Origin: an uncultured Erythrobacter sp.
GTDB lineage: Bacteria > Pseudomonadota > Alphaproteobacteria > Sphingomonadales > Sphingomonadaceae
Assembly (NCBI GenBank): GCA_947495555.1
Contig: CANLZI010000001.1
Span: 1,960,861-2,024,860 of the forward strand
DNA length: 64,000 bases
Direction of reading: 5' to 3'
The position numbers and the translations under genes are program-made. This document shows positions 8,562 through 16,367 of the stretch, piece after piece (the stretch's first letter is position 1; every line of letters begins with the position of its first letter). Under the pieces are notes generated by a model, which was not told the origin of the DNA, did no database searches, and saw nothing but the letters and a program-made list of their open reading frames with translations.

Positions 8562-11051
8562 TTAGAACTTGAAGCTCGCCTCGACATAGACCTGGCGACC
8601 ACGGTTTTGTGTGACAACCAAATCATCACCGATTGGGCCAATTCCCATTGGGTTGGCAATCGGATCAGGTGGGGGTGTCAAAAATGGCCTTCCGCCAGAC
8701 GTGTTCACCCAAATCTCATCAGCAAGGTTGGTGCCGATCAGGGATAGTTTCCATTTTCCGTCTGGATCACCAATTGAAACCTGCGCGTCAAAAGTCACAT
8801 AGCTTTCTTGTTTCAGATCATTCAACGTATCTTCATTGGTGAAGTAGCTGCCTGAGTAAATGGCGTTACCGGCCAGGTTCAGCTCCAGCGAGTTGCTGAG
8901 AGGAACACCCCAATCAAACGCAAGGTTACCAGATAGATTTGGTGCCCGCGCGGCATCGCGGCCATCAAGGTCTACCCCTGGGGCGGTCTCAAACGTATCG
9001 GAGAATGCCGCATCGAGGTAAGACAAATTACCCGTGATCGAAAGACCTTCAACGTCCGGGCGCCAACCCAAGGTCAGATCGATACCCTTGGTGGTTACTT
9101 CACCGGCGTTCAAAGTGTTGAACTGAATGGCAGCAGCGTCAAAGTTTTGAACCTGCAGATCGTCAAACACATAGTAATAGGCCGTTGCGTTGAAGGTGAC
9201 GGTTCGATCGCTGAACTGTGATTTCAAGCCAATTTCGCCGCCAATTGCCGTTTCTGACTGATAAATCAGCGCATCGGCTGTCGCCTGACGGATTGCCGGG
9301 TCTGGATCATCGAAGCCGAGCAGCGAAGCAGATGGCAGTGCCGAGTTGTCAACGCCGCCTGACTTAAAGCCGGTTTTGAACGAGGCAAAGACGTTCACAT
9401 CATCGCTGGCTTGATACTTCAATGTTATCTCTGGCGAAATATTGCTGTCACTAAAGTCAATCGGTCCAGAGAAGAAGCCGCTATCAATAAATGCCGGTCC
9501 AGCGGACAGGACGGCGTGCACATAAGGTACCGAAATGCGCGATACCTTTTTCTCGTCCGTCCAACGCACACCGCCAGACAGTTCGAGTTGGTCGCTCAGA
9601 TCGATGATCGTGCTGGCAAAGAGCGAGAACGCTTCGGTCTTCGTCTCTTGTGCCTTATCCCAGTCAAAGGTGAAGCCTGTTATCGGATCAGCTGCCAGCA
9701 ATGAAAAATTCACAGCTTGCTGCGACGTGTCGAACAGGAATTTCCGCCACTCGTAAAAGCCGCCAACCATGAAGTTGATCCCACCATCAAAGTCCGTCGC
9801 AAGACGAAGTTCTTGGGTGTATTGCTGCAACGTGTTGCGCGGGTCGCTTGTACCCACACCAGCAGGCACACCAGGTGCGAACTGGCCGACATAGGAATAA
9901 TTGTCCAAATCGGTTGCATCCAGATCGACAAAGCCGGTGGTCGAGACCAAGGTCAAATTATCGGATAGCGCAAAGTCAAACTTCAAGCGGCCAAACAGCA
10001 GTTCGGTTTCGCTGAATGGTACGCCGCCATAACCTTCGGCCAAGGTTGGACCCGTCGCGGTTGGGACCGATACTGCCAAAGCGGCAGCTGTGTCTGGCAG
10101 GTAATACTTACCGTCACTGTCGTTACAATCGTTGCCGGCAGGAATAACTAGGCCTCCTGCAAACAAGAACACTGGATCGGCGATGCCATTGGCGCCGCAA
10201 TTGATGTCGGAATGCTGGATCGCGCCATCGCCAGTGTTCTTGACATATTGCATCTTCAAGTTCGCATTGAAGCCATCAACAGGCTCCCAATCGAGAGTGA
10301 CGCGGCCAACGAAGTTGGTCTGTCCACGGAACTGGTTCACCGCGGGCGTGCCCGGTTGCAGCTCAACCAACTCGTCAATATCGTTATATTGTGCAGCTAC
10401 GCGGATGCCCAAAGTGTCACTGATCGGCCCGGAGATATAGCCACCTACTGTGTAACCCTTTTCTTCAAATTCATACGAAGCTTTACCGCCAACTTCCCAA
10501 GTGGGGGTAGGGTCAGCCGAGCGGATCGAGAATACGCCAGCAGAAGCAGACTTACCAAAGAATAGCGATTGCGGACCTTTCAACACGTCGATCTGGGCGG
10601 TGTCGAAGAAGCCTGCTTGAACCAGGCGCATGGTCGACACTTGAACGCCATCGAAATCAAACGCCACGGCTGAATCGAAAGCAGCAGAGATATTGGAGGA
10701 ACCAACGCCGCGCAGTGAAAGCTGACCGCCCGATCCCGAGCCACCAACCTGCACATTCAGTGTTGGCACGCGGCCGGTAACGTCAGCCACTTGGTCGACG
10801 CTGTATTTCTCGAGCGTTTCCGCTCCGACGCTGGTGATGGTGACAGGCACTTCCTGCAGCGTTTCGTCCTGACGGCGCGCCTGAACGATTATGACCCGAT
10901 CATCATATTCAGTGTCATCAGTCGCTTGAGGATCTGATGCGTTGTCTTGCGCATAGGCTGTAGTGCTGATGCCTGACATCGCGGCCAATGCAGCCCCGCC
11001 CAGCAGCATCGTGCGAAGCGAAGATGGATTACGCTTGTATAGATTGGTCAT
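8562..11051 (-). CDS. TonB-dependent outer-membrane receptor
   Basis: This 829-residue receptor has a signal peptide (ALAAMSGISTTAYAQ, cleavage after AQA-like AYAQ). A TonB-box-like stretch RVIIVQARRQDETLQEVPVT is followed by the plug domain (residues about 60-190, with the LSLRGVGSSN and VSTMRLVQAGFFDTAQIDVL segments). A long beta-barrel ends in aromatic EASFKF, as outer-membrane proteins do. These proteins import large or scarce compounds across the outer membrane using energy passed on by TonB-ExbB-ExbD, encoded at 48.6-51.9 kb in this window. No N-terminal signalling (STN) domain is seen, so it is unlikely to signal through a sigma factor. It is flanked by Rieske oxygenase genes, which suggests uptake of the island's hydrophobic substrate rather than iron. 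It has its own terminator, and a palindrome lies upstream. Confidence 0.95.
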   Translation of the reverse strand: MTNLYKRNPSSLRTMLLGGAALAAMSGISTTAYAQDNASDPQATDDTEYDDRVIIVQARRQDETLQEVPVTITSVGAETLEKYSVDQVADVTGRVPTLNVQVGGSGSGGQLSLRGVGSSNISAAFDSAVAFDFDGVQVSTMRLVQAGFFDTAQIDVLKGPQSLFFGKSASAGVFSIRSADPTPTWEVGGKASYEFEEKGYTVGGYISGPISDTLGIRVAAQYNDIDELVELQPGTPAVNQFRGQTNFVGRVTLDWEPVDGFNANLKMQYVKNTGDGAIQHSDINCGANGIADPVFLFAGGLVIPAGNDCNDSDGKYYLPDTAAALAVSVPTATGPTLAEGYGGVPFSETELLFGRLKFDFALSDNLTLVSTTGFVDLDATDLDNYSYVGQFAPGVPAGVGTSDPRNTLQQYTQELRLATDFDGGINFMVGGFYEWRKFLFDTSQQAVNFSLLAADPITGFTFDWDKAQETKTEAFSLFASTIIDLSDQLELSGGVRWTDEKKVSRISVPYVHAVLSAGPAFIDSGFFSGPIDFSDSNISPEITLKYQASDDVNVFASFKTGFKSGGVDNSALPSASLLGFDDPDPAIRQATADALIYQSETAIGGEIGLKSQFSDRTVTFNATAYYYVFDDLQVQNFDAAAIQFNTLNAGEVTTKGIDLTLGWRPDVEGLSITGNLSYLDAAFSDTFETAPGVDLDGRDAARAPNLSGNLAFDWGVPLSNSLELNLAGNAIYSGSYFTNEDTLNDLKQESYVTFDAQVSIGDPDGKWKLSLIGTNLADEIWVNTSGGRPFLTPPPDPIANPMGIGPIGDDLVVTQNRGRQVYVEASFKF

Positions 11052-11111
11052 GATCGGTCTCTCCCTAGGTGGCCGAGCGTTTTAGGCCCGCGCCTGTCGT
11101 CCCACATCCTG

Positions 11112-11126
11112 ATGACGTAGCGTCAT
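11112..11126. promoter_or_regulatory. Palindromic operator-like site upstream of the receptor gene
   Basis: ATGACG-TAG-CGTCAT is a perfect inverted repeat with 6-bp arms and a 3-bp centre. It lies about 60-75 bp upstream of the receptor start codon, in the 190-bp gap before the second Rieske gene's end. The size and position fit a binding site for a dimeric regulator. No regulator gene is adjacent, and the same sequence was not noticed elsewhere in the window by eye. Confidence 0.45.
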
Positions 11127-11241
11127 TCGGACTTAATAGGTTTTGTATGGTGGGGCCAGCAGGCGCACATTTGGCAAAAACGATAGGAACAGGGGGTTTG
11201 TTGCGTCATTTGGGCAACACACTATCCTGATCTTGCGGCGA

Positions 11242-12534
11242 TTACTGCCCTTGGGCCGCATTCATCTCCGCCACGCGTGGATCGTTGGGCCAAACCCATT
11301 CCTCACCGATAACCGGTTCTATCCGCAGGTGACCGGGCACGCGGTTGGCCCCGATCATCCGATCCAAATTCTGGTGGAAGCTGTAAATACGCGCCTCTTG
11401 ATAGCTCAGCGGCACACTTTTGAAGGCTTCGCTTTGCATGGATTGCTGGATGGCCTCGGCAAATTGCGTGTCTTCCAAAATGATCGGGCTCATATTCCGG
11501 CCATTGGGCTGGGTTTCATCCGGCACTGTCCAAAGATCCGGGGTAGGGCCATCGCCCCAGTCAGGCGCCATGGTGACCAGTTCCAGGCGGGTAGTGTTGA
11601 GCGATGTGGGCCAAAACACCAGGGGCGGTACAAAGAAATTGGACAGCGGAGAGACCCAATTGGGGAACAAAGTATAGCTTTGCGTCGCGGTCCGCCCAAA
11701 TTCTCCGACGGTTTCGATTTGCTTCCATTCAGGAGGTGAATCGATCGCCCGCACATGCTCGCGGTCTGTCTCTTGCGGGGCAGGCGCCAACATGCGCGCG
11801 TGACCATTGGGGTACATCGTGTTCACATTGCGTTTTGGGTCGACCAGCGGCGCAACTGTAGTGGGGTGGATGAAGGGCACATGATAGACCTCCATATTGG
11901 CCTCCATCGCGACCTTCCAATTGCAATTGAGGTCAAAGCTATGACGAGAGGCCAGACGTAGATTGCCAAAGCCAAACTCTTCCCATTCGTCCGCTATCGG
12001 CCCCAGATATTCCAACAGGGTGGGGGCTTCGGGGTCGAAATTGACGAAGATGACATTGCCATACATTTCGCAGCGAACAGGCAGCAGCCCGCGGCAGGAC
12101 ATGTCAAAATCGGGCGGGAAATCTTGCCGCTCGGGAACGCCAATCAATGTCCCATCGGTCTTGTAGGTCCAATTGTGATATCCGCACATCAGCCGGCTGG
12201 ACTTGCCAAAATCTTGCGTGACGACAGGCGCGCCGCGATGCCGGCAGGTGTTGTAAAACGCCCTCACCACGCCATCCATGCCATGCACGATGACAATCGG
12301 ATCGCCCGCATTATGCCAGCGCATATAGCATCCAGGTTCGGGAATTTCGTCAATATGGCCAGCAAACAACCAGCTTTTGCGGAACACCTGGGTCCGTTCT
12401 AACTCGAAATATTCTTCAGACGTATAACGCGCCGCGGGCATATCAGGCAGTTTGGGAAAAGCAGCCGGAGGGGCGCTGCGCTGCGCTTCCCACTCCATCA
12501 GTGCCTTGAACTGATCAACCTCGGCTTGGTCCAT
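11242..12534 (-). CDS. Rieske aromatic ring-hydroxylating oxygenase, alpha subunit (2)
   Basis: This 430-residue oxygenase has Rieske ligands in CRHRG and CGYHNW (near residues 94-118) and an iron-site segment NWKVAMEANMEVYHVPFIH (near residue 203) with the usual two histidines. It differs from the first Rieske protein in its C-terminal half (SFHQNLDRMIGANRVPGH), so the two are not a recent duplication and probably act on different intermediates. The ATG at 12534 has GGAGAAG close upstream; a longer frame to 12642 has no support. It is divergent from the SDR gene at 12683 with about 150 bp between them, which includes a short CCGCA-T-TGCGG palindrome at 12561-12571. No small subunit or electron-transfer gene is adjacent. 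Confidence 0.92.
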   Translation of the reverse strand: MDQAEVDQFKALMEWEAQRSAPPAAFPKLPDMPAARYTSEEYFELERTQVFRKSWLFAGHIDEIPEPGCYMRWHNAGDPIVIVHGMDGVVRAFYNTCRHRGAPVVTQDFGKSSRLMCGYHNWTYKTDGTLIGVPERQDFPPDFDMSCRGLLPVRCEMYGNVIFVNFDPEAPTLLEYLGPIADEWEEFGFGNLRLASRHSFDLNCNWKVAMEANMEVYHVPFIHPTTVAPLVDPKRNVNTMYPNGHARMLAPAPQETDREHVRAIDSPPEWKQIETVGEFGRTATQSYTLFPNWVSPLSNFFVPPLVFWPTSLNTTRLELVTMAPDWGDGPTPDLWTVPDETQPNGRNMSPIILEDTQFAEAIQQSMQSEAFKSVPLSYQEARIYSFHQNLDRMIGANRVPGHLRIEPVIGEEWVWPNDPRVAEMNAAQGQ

Positions 12535-12682
12535 TTTTCTTCTCCCGCAACCCAAACTAACCGCATTGCGGCAGCACACGACTGCCAATTTGACCAAGCA
12601 TGCACACAAACCCATCGGTTTAGTCAGTGGTGCGCAGCCCAACGCTCTTTAGGTTCGCATGAAAATATAAGAGGAGAGATTG

Positions 12683-13444
12683 ATGGCTGGACGGGTTGAA
12701 GGCAAGGTCGCCTTGGTAACCGGGGGAGCAATGGGCTTGGGCAAAGCCGATTGCGAAAGGCTTGCCGCAGAAGGCGCGCATGTTGTGGTGACCGACCGCG
12801 AGATTGATTTGGCGCATAAAGTTGCTGAACAAATTGGCGGCGACGCCCTGCCTTTGGACGTGACCGATGAACAGCAATGGAAAGACGTGATCCAGGCGGT
12901 GGAAGAACGCCACGGCAGGCTGGATATTCTGGTGAACAATGCAGGCAATGTGATCTTCGAAGACATTCTGGAATGTTCGCTCGATCATTTCCGCCTTCAC
13001 CTTGCGATCCATGTCGAGGGCACCTTCCTGGGTTGCCAGAACGCTATTCCCCTGATGGCCAAGAGCGGCGGCGGGTCCATCATCAACATGGCATCCACCG
13101 CATCATTGGTCGGATATGGCAATATTCCTGCCTATACAGCGGCCAAGGGCGCGATCCGTTCAATGACCAAATCAATCGCCATGTATTGTCAGGATGAAGA
13201 CAACAAAATTCGCGTCAACGTATTGATGCCAGGCGGCATTGAAACACCCATGGTGATGGGCGTATCCGGCCGCGCAGGTGAGGAGCCCATGGAAATTCCC
13301 GAAGGCGTGCTGCCCAAGGATTCGCTTGGTCACCCCAGTGACGTGGCCAATGTGGTTCTGTTTCTTGCGTCAGACGAAGCCCGGTTTTTGACCGGCAATG
13401 AATATCCGGTCGACAACGGCCTCATCGCCCGGCCCGAGCGATAA
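12683..13444 (+). CDS. SDR family dehydrogenase (1)
   Basis: This 253-residue classical short-chain dehydrogenase has the cofactor motif TGGAMGLG near residue 13, the NNAG motif, a serine in INMASTASLVGYG and the catalytic AYTAAKGA (YxxxK). It ends with the usual TGNEYPVDNGL. It would oxidise or reduce a secondary alcohol/ketone with NAD(P). The aspartate after the second strand (VVVTDRE) suggests NAD(H) preference. The ATG at 12683 follows a very good GAGGAGAG site; the TTG just before it is unlikely to be used. It is followed 8 bp later by the MFS transporter gene, so the two form an operon. Confidence 0.92.
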   Translation: MAGRVEGKVALVTGGAMGLGKADCERLAAEGAHVVVTDREIDLAHKVAEQIGGDALPLDVTDEQQWKDVIQAVEERHGRLDILVNNAGNVIFEDILECSLDHFRLHLAIHVEGTFLGCQNAIPLMAKSGGGSIINMASTASLVGYGNIPAYTAAKGAIRSMTKSIAMYCQDEDNKIRVNVLMPGGIETPMVMGVSGRAGEEPMEIPEGVLPKDSLGHPSDVANVVLFLASDEARFLTGNEYPVDNGLIARPER

Positions 13445-13452
13445 ATCGCCCC

Positions 13453-14778
13453 ATGGCCCAGGCACCCCAATCGCCCTCTCCAGAGGCAGAACCTCAATCC
13501 GAACCAACAGATATTGGTTCACAATATCGCTGGTACGTGTTGGGCCTGCTGACCGTCGTCAGCATGTTTTCCATTGCGGACCGGCTGGTTTTTTCGATCC
13601 TGCTGGAAGACATCAAGGCGGAATTTTCCTTCAGCGATTTTGAGATTGGCTTGTTGGGCGGGCTGGCCTTTGCGGCAACCTATGTGATCGTAGGTTTCCC
13701 TGCAGCCAGGCTGGCAGATCGATCCGTACGCAAGAATATTGTCTCGGCCGCGATCGGCTTTTGGAGCTTGATGACGGCCCTGTGCGGTTTGGCGACGGGG
13801 TTTTGGACCTTGTTCTTTGCCCGGACCGGCGTTGGTGTTGGCGAGGGGTGTTCAGGCCCGGCCTCGCAATCGCTGGTGTCAGACTATTTTCCCCGCCACG
13901 AATTGGCCAAAGCGATGGGTTTCCTGACCTTGGGCGCGACCATGGGGACCGCCGGCGGCCTGATTATTGGCGGGCAATTGAACGAAATGTTTGGTTGGCG
14001 CTATGCGTTCATCTTGATGGGCCTGCCAGGCGTGCTGATCGGGCTGATCCTGTATCTAACTGTGCGCGAACCCTTGCGCGGTCGGTTTGCTGCAAAGGGC
14101 GCGCAAACCGAGCAACAGCCGCTTGGCCAAACGCTCAAATCACTGCTTGCCAACCGTGTGTTCATGGGACTGTCCATTGGCTGGGCTGTGCAGATCATGA
14201 TTGGTTATGCACTCGCTTTCTGGATGGCGGCGGTGATGCTGCGCAATTTCGAGATCTCCAGCGGAGACGTGGGGCTGTATCTTGGTTTGGCGTTTCTGAT
14301 TGGCGGTATCCCTGGCCCGATATTGGGCGGCTATGTCGCGCAATGGTTGACCCAGCGTGATGAGCGTTGGCGGGCTTGGCTGCCCGGAATTGTCAGCTTG
14401 GGATGCGTGGTGCCTTTGGCAATGAGCCTTTCGTCAGCCGGATTTTGGCCCTTCCTGATCTGGTTTGCTTTTGCCTATGCCATTTACGTCGCCAGCCAAG
14501 CGCCGATCTTGTCCGGTATCCAGGCGGCGGTTGAGCCATCCCAGCGCGGCTTTGCTGTGGCTGTCGCCTTGTTCTTCAACAATCTTGTTGGCCAAGCAGC
14601 CGGTCTTTCGATCATTGGTGCGATCAGCGATAATTTGTCGGAAGAATACGGCTCGTTAGCTCTTTCAATTGCCGTGTTTGCGGTATGTCTGGTGTCCGGC
14701 CTCATCGCCATGGCTGTGTTTGCATGGACTGCGGCGCAAATGCGCTCCAGCGGCTATTTGGCAAAAATGGCGGCATAA
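13453..14778 (+). CDS. MFS transporter, spinster-like
   Basis: This 441-residue protein has about twelve hydrophobic segments. It has the signature loop GFPAARLADRSVRKN between helices 2 and 3 and a VGVGEGCSGPASQSLVSDYF stretch in helix 4-5, both typical of the spinster-like family of the major facilitator superfamily. These proteins move lipophilic or amphipathic organic ions across the inner membrane, and members near aromatic or steroid catabolic genes are common in sphingomonads. The long hydrophilic N-terminus (about 25 residues rich in P, S and E) is cytoplasmic. It is co-transcribed with the preceding SDR gene and likely imports the pathway substrate or exports an intermediate. Confidence 0.9.
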   Translation: MAQAPQSPSPEAEPQSEPTDIGSQYRWYVLGLLTVVSMFSIADRLVFSILLEDIKAEFSFSDFEIGLLGGLAFAATYVIVGFPAARLADRSVRKNIVSAAIGFWSLMTALCGLATGFWTLFFARTGVGVGEGCSGPASQSLVSDYFPRHELAKAMGFLTLGATMGTAGGLIIGGQLNEMFGWRYAFILMGLPGVLIGLILYLTVREPLRGRFAAKGAQTEQQPLGQTLKSLLANRVFMGLSIGWAVQIMIGYALAFWMAAVMLRNFEISSGDVGLYLGLAFLIGGIPGPILGGYVAQWLTQRDERWRAWLPGIVSLGCVVPLAMSLSSAGFWPFLIWFAFAYAIYVASQAPILSGIQAAVEPSQRGFAVAVALFFNNLVGQAAGLSIIGAISDNLSEEYGSLALSIAVFAVCLVSGLIAMAVFAWTAAQMRSSGYLAKMAA

Positions 14779-14798
14779 TTGGCGCCACTGATCTCGGT

Positions 14799-15581
14799 TT
14801 AGAAGCCGGGGTGAAGCGCCATCATTGCCCCATCAACCAGCATTTCTGCTCCGGTCATGTAAGGGCACTCGTCTGACGCGAGAAAGGCGATGGCAGCGGC
14901 GGTTTCGGCTGGATCTGCCAAACGGTTCATCGGCGACGTTGAGGCCACAGCGGCCTTTAGACCCGGCATGTTTTCTTCCGCTGCGTTGAGAATGCCTGTC
15001 TCGGTCGCTCCCGGAATCACCGTGTTGCAGCGAATATCCAGTCCCTGTTGCGCGCACCAGGTTGCAATGGATTTGGACATCACCCGCACCGCGCCCTTGC
15101 TGGCGGAATAGCCAACATCGCTGGGCAAGGGCGCAATCGCAGTGGTCGAGGATATGTTGATGATCGCACCCTTTGCACCGCCGGGGTTGTCTCGCATGAC
15201 CCGGATAGCCGCACGGCAACCGGCCATTGACCCGGTCAGATTGACCGCGATGACTTGGTCCCAAACCTCGTCGCTAACCTCTCCGATCGAGGCGCCTGTG
15301 ACCATGCCGGCATTGTTCACCAGTATGTCTAGCCGACCGAATTGCGCGCGCGCTTGATCGACGATCACGTTCCAAAGTGCACGATCAGACACATCTTGCT
15401 TTGCGAAGCTTGCCCCATGTTCGTCGCAAAGTGCCTGCCCAGCCTCGGCATTGATGTCAGTGCCCAGCACTTGGGCCCCATCCGCTCGCAAGCGGGCAAG
15501 CGTTGCTGCGCCAATGCCGCTGGCGCAGCCGGTTACAATCGCGACTTTCCCTTGCAGTTTGGGGCCGGAAAGATCGGACAT
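14799..15581 (-). CDS. SDR family dehydrogenase (2)
   Basis: This 260-residue classical SDR has TGCASGIG as cofactor loop (near residue 17), an Asp at the end of strand 2 (LGTDINAEAG) suggesting NAD, NNAG, an IINISSTTAIAP serine segment and the GYSASKGA catalytic motif. It ends with TGAEMLVDGAMM. Its ATG shares one base with the stop codon of the upstream GST-like gene (TAATG), so the two are translated together. It is a second likely alcohol/ketone dehydrogenase of the island and differs clearly from the one at 12683. Confidence 0.92.
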   Translation of the reverse strand: MSDLSGPKLQGKVAIVTGCASGIGAATLARLRADGAQVLGTDINAEAGQALCDEHGASFAKQDVSDRALWNVIVDQARAQFGRLDILVNNAGMVTGASIGEVSDEVWDQVIAVNLTGSMAGCRAAIRVMRDNPGGAKGAIINISSTTAIAPLPSDVGYSASKGAVRVMSKSIATWCAQQGLDIRCNTVIPGATETGILNAAEENMPGLKAAVASTSPMNRLADPAETAAAIAFLASDECPYMTGAEMLVDGAMMALHPGF

Positions 15582-16225
15582 TATTCGGCCTGTTGCCAGA
15601 TGCCCGCGCTCTCGCGCTGGTTGTGCGTTTCAACAAAGCGCGCCAAATTGTCGGTTCCTTCCGGCAGTTTCCAGCCGACTGTGAAGCCGAAATTGGCAAA
15701 GCAGAAGATGATCAGATCGGCGAAGGTGAAGCGGCCCAAGGCGAAATGAATGCTATCGCCCAAAGCGGAATCGAACCAACGCCATTTCTCATCGGACATG
15801 GCAGAAAGTTCTGCGCCCGCTTCGACAGAGACCACACTCATGCGCGGCTCGAACATCGGGCGGCCTCCACCGGCGCGGAAGCCCATGGTCATCGGCACCA
15901 CCACTTCCTGATCAAACAGGCGCGCCCATTTACGCACTTCGGCGCGCTCCAAGGCTGTTTCGCCGAACAGATTGGGCTGCGGATGCGCTTCTTCCAGATA
16001 TTCGCAGATCGGCCAGCTTTCGGTCAGACAGGTGCCATCATCCAGCTCCAAGGTCGGGATGGTTCCCAGCGGATTCTTGGCCAGGTAGGATTGATCCTGA
16101 CGATTTTCACCTGTGATAATGTCGTAATGAACGCGCTTTACCTGGTCTTCGCCAATGCCCTTTTCCACCAAGAACATACGAACGAGGCGCGGGTTTGGCC
16201 CAAGGCTGGAATGAAGTGTGGTCAT
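15581..16225 (-). CDS. Glutathione S-transferase-like protein
   Basis: This 214-residue protein has a thioredoxin-fold N-terminus. It starts MTTLHSSLGPNPRLVRMFLV and continues with KNPLGTIPTLELDDGTCLTE, where the cis-proline after TI and the following E/S pair are the glutathione-binding hallmarks. A helical C-terminal domain follows. The ATG at 16225 has AAGGAGAG six bases upstream and was chosen over a start 11 codons earlier. GST homologues in catabolic islands cleave ethers, isomerise, dehalogenate or conjugate; the reaction here is unknown. It is the first gene of a two-gene leftward unit with the SDR. Confidence 0.88.
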   Translation of the reverse strand: MTTLHSSLGPNPRLVRMFLVEKGIGEDQVKRVHYDIITGENRQDQSYLAKNPLGTIPTLELDDGTCLTESWPICEYLEEAHPQPNLFGETALERAEVRKWARLFDQEVVVPMTMGFRAGGGRPMFEPRMSVVSVEAGAELSAMSDEKWRWFDSALGDSIHFALGRFTFADLIIFCFANFGFTVGWKLPEGTDNLARFVETHNQRESAGIWQQAE

Positions 16226-16367
16226 GGGATCTCTCCTTACAGGAATGATTGTTGCCACCCTTCTCTATGCGAGCATTGGCCTGCGCAACCCCTCACAAAT
16301 GCGCTAGGCACGTGTGCGCCGCTATGCGCTAGAGAGAGGCGCAAGACCAAATGCGAGAGGACTATCG

